Source: Mariniphaga sp. (GTDB taxonomy: Bacteria; Bacteroidota; Bacteroidia; Bacteroidales; Prolixibacteraceae). Taken from it: a stretch of DNA of 36,959 nucleotides. How positions within the stretch are numbered: the stretch's first letter is position 1; the number at the start of each line of letters is the position of its first letter. The DNA is taken from the NCBI GenBank assembly GCA_019429205.1, contig JAHYIT010000034.1:1-36959 (forward strand). Reading direction: 5' to 3'. Position numbers and translations under genes: made by a program. A model generated the notes under the pieces. The model was given only the letters and a program-made list of their open reading frames with translations. It was not told the origin of the DNA and did no database searches. Below, one piece after another: positions 35,927 to 36,959 of the stretch.

Positions 35927-35959
35927 TCTGTGTATTATCTGTGTACTATCTGTGTATTT
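35927..35959 (+). repeat. Three 11-bp tandem repeats
   Basis: Three consecutive copies of tctgtgtaYta (tctgtgtatta, tctgtgtacta, tctgtgtattt). The 11-bp period is about one helical turn, so a protein-binding array is conceivable. The DNA around it is non-coding. Confidence 0.8.
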
Positions 35960-36065
35960 GAACACTTTTGGCACATAAAAAATACTTAAAAAATACTCTT
36001 AAACCATGAACTTAAGCTAACGAAAGATAGTGTAAAAACTTACTTGTAACTTTCAGGAAAATGAA

Positions 36066-36497
36066 ATGGAACAGTCTTATCAAATGGGAAGTACCTACGT
36101 CGAAGCGTCATTGCTGAATTGGTCCAAAAAATGGAAGGAGCAGGTATTTAATTTTTTATTTCATCCGGAGGTGCCGTATGATAATAATGTTTCTGAACAA
36201 GCCATCCGGAATGTGAAAGTCAAACAGAAAGTTTCAGTAAGCTTTCGTTCTGAGCGTGGAGCCGAGATATTTGCCATACTACGCTCGATCGTTGATACGA
36301 TAATCAAGAAAGGTGGAAACCCATTTGAATCAATTCGTTTCACTATGAATGTGGCTGCCTGCAAAAACAAATTTATGGCCAGACAAAAATATATCTATCT
36401 CGACTTATACTTCGCACGGGATAAAATGTGCCAACCAAATTTAGTTGGTCCCGAGCATTCAGCGTTTTTGTTGAGTATGACTGTTTTATATAATTGA
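36066..36497 (+). pseudogene. IS66-family transposase C-terminal fragment
   Basis: 143 residues whose middle part is the end of the IS66 transposase domain: LLNWSKKWKEQVFNFLFHPEV, PYDNNVSEQAIRNVKVKQKVS, FRSERGAEIFAILRSIVDT, and the NPFESIRF tail. In the family this D-N-N-x-x-E-x-x-I-R-x-x-K-V-x-x-K motif carries the last catalytic acid. Full transposases are about 450-530 residues, so the first 350 or more are missing, as are partner genes tnpA and tnpB. The last 35 codons run into the 56-bp dispersed repeat and may not be original coding sequence. Confidence 0.85.
36405..36460 (+). repeat. 56-bp dispersed repeat, copy B
   Basis: It matches the reverse complement of 15493-15548 at about 51 of 56 positions. 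It lies at the 3' end of the IS66 fragment, so it may derive from an IS terminus or from a repeat into which the IS fragment was joined. Confidence 0.75.
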
Positions 36498-36848
36498 ACG
36501 TTAAACGACAATAAATGAATATGTTATCAATTAATTTACTCGCTTTAAAAAAGGCGGTGACCATTTTGTTTTTTTTATATAATCTTTGTCGAAGAACAAT
36601 AAGGTAATAAGTCCCTCAGTATTGAAAAATATTGCCCCAAAAAGAATAACGGGAGAAAAAATAGCTAAATTTAAGCTAGCCCCATGCAGTGTATACCGAA
36701 CTACACCATGGTGTATAAAACATCACTAATAAGTCTGGTACTGTTTGGTTTTAAAAGTCCCAATTGGCAGTAGGATGCCGTATAAGAGAATTAAACTTTC
36801 AAAAGCCAACAGGCATGGGGCCATTTTAAACACTTAAATTTTAAAGTT
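36498..36848 (+). ncRNA. Candidate IS110 left-end region with possible bridge RNA
   Basis: A 351-bp non-coding stretch immediately before an IS110-type transposase start. It has a perfect palindrome tacaccatggtgta (36702-36715), a tagct/agcta stem (about 36662-36678), and a long-range complement gccccatgc (36680-36688) with gcatggggc (36812-36820) that would close a structure of about 140 nt. In IS110-group elements the bridge RNA is encoded in exactly this 5' non-coding part. The element's boundary is not visible, and the RNA is inferred from position and pairing only. Confidence 0.4.
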
Positions 36849-36959
36849 ATGAGCAAAATTAAGACAAAAAAAGAACAAGTGAAAAGAATTACACAATTAG
36901 TTGTAATCAATCCAACAGCAGCAGGAATTGATGTCTCAGACAAAGAAATGATGGTAGCA
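36849..36959 (+). CDS. IS110-family transposase, 5' part (runs off the window)
   Basis: The first 37 residues of a DEDD-type transposase. The segment N21-P-T-A-A-G-I-D28-V-S-D-K-E-M-M-V-A matches the family start NPxAAGIDVGxKEHxVA, and D28 would be the first acidic catalytic residue. The basic N-terminus (KIKTKKEQVKRI) is also usual. The rest lies beyond the window. Confidence 0.87.
   Translation, partial: MSKIKTKKEQVKRITQLVVINPTAAGIDVSDKEMMVA

Noticed and set aside
1-36959. CRISPR arrays, tRNA or rRNA genes
   Set aside because: No regularly spaced repeats with unique spacers, and no cloverleaf or rRNA-like sequence was noticed on either strand.

Overview
The window looks like a chromosomal segment of a Bacteroidota bacterium, probably class Bacteroidia near Marinilabiliales/Prolixibacteraceae; the rank below phylum is inference. 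Supporting signs are Bacteroidota-type promoters (TTTG, 20 bp, TAnnTTTG), almost no Shine-Dalgarno sequences, signal peptides ending in a Q mature residue, a LytS/LytR-type two-component pair, a XylR-like AraC regulator and many glycoside hydrolases.

Left part (1-5.5 kb): a DUF559 (Vsr-like) nuclease gene sits between two about 135-bp composite palindromic repeats. It is followed by an exported RraA-like protein, a convergent secreted GH43 enzyme and an MscS channel. The MscS gene is followed by debris of a cupin-type gene and of a PQQ-type beta-propeller gene. Next come a minus-strand pair, a GH2 exo-beta-glucosaminidase-like lipoprotein and its AraC/periplasmic-binding-domain regulator. Remnants of the same beta-propeller C-terminus lie on both sides of this pair.

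Middle (8.6-15.3 kb): an N-terminally truncated HxlR regulator, a sensor kinase/LytTR regulator operon with a textbook promoter, and a divergent small secreted protein. A beta-glucanase (GH16) gene has lost its N-terminus next to a VapC/DUF6364 toxin-antitoxin pair. Then come an ECF sigma factor, a small CxxC anti-sigma-like protein, NrtS and an AhpD-like peroxidase-related protein.

Central-carbon and glucan block (15.7-31.2 kb, all plus strand): an internally deleted 6-phosphogluconate dehydrogenase, zwf, tal, pgi, glycogen debranching enzyme, an MIP channel, a GMC oxidoreductase, an exported two-domain VOC protein, an SDR glucose-dehydrogenase-like enzyme, a GH63-type glucosidase and a GH15 enzyme. 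Together they suggest release of glucose from alpha-glucans or glucosyl-osmolytes, its oxidation, and entry into the pentose-phosphate pathway. A decayed tail of a second GH63 gene follows the GH15 gene.

Right end (31.5-37 kb): a 930-residue envelope protein of unusual architecture is followed after 14 bp by an exported peptidyl-arginine-deiminase-type enzyme. After these come an IS66 transposase fragment and the start of an IS110-family element, whose upstream non-coding region may encode a bridge RNA.

A recurring theme is gene debris in which only the ends survive (beta-propeller gene, 6-phosphogluconate dehydrogenase, GH63, GH16, HxlR). The strongest leads for new biology are the deiminase paired with an Arg-rich envelope protein, the repeat-bracketed DUF559 unit, and the sugar-oxidation genes embedded in the pentose-phosphate/glucan operon.
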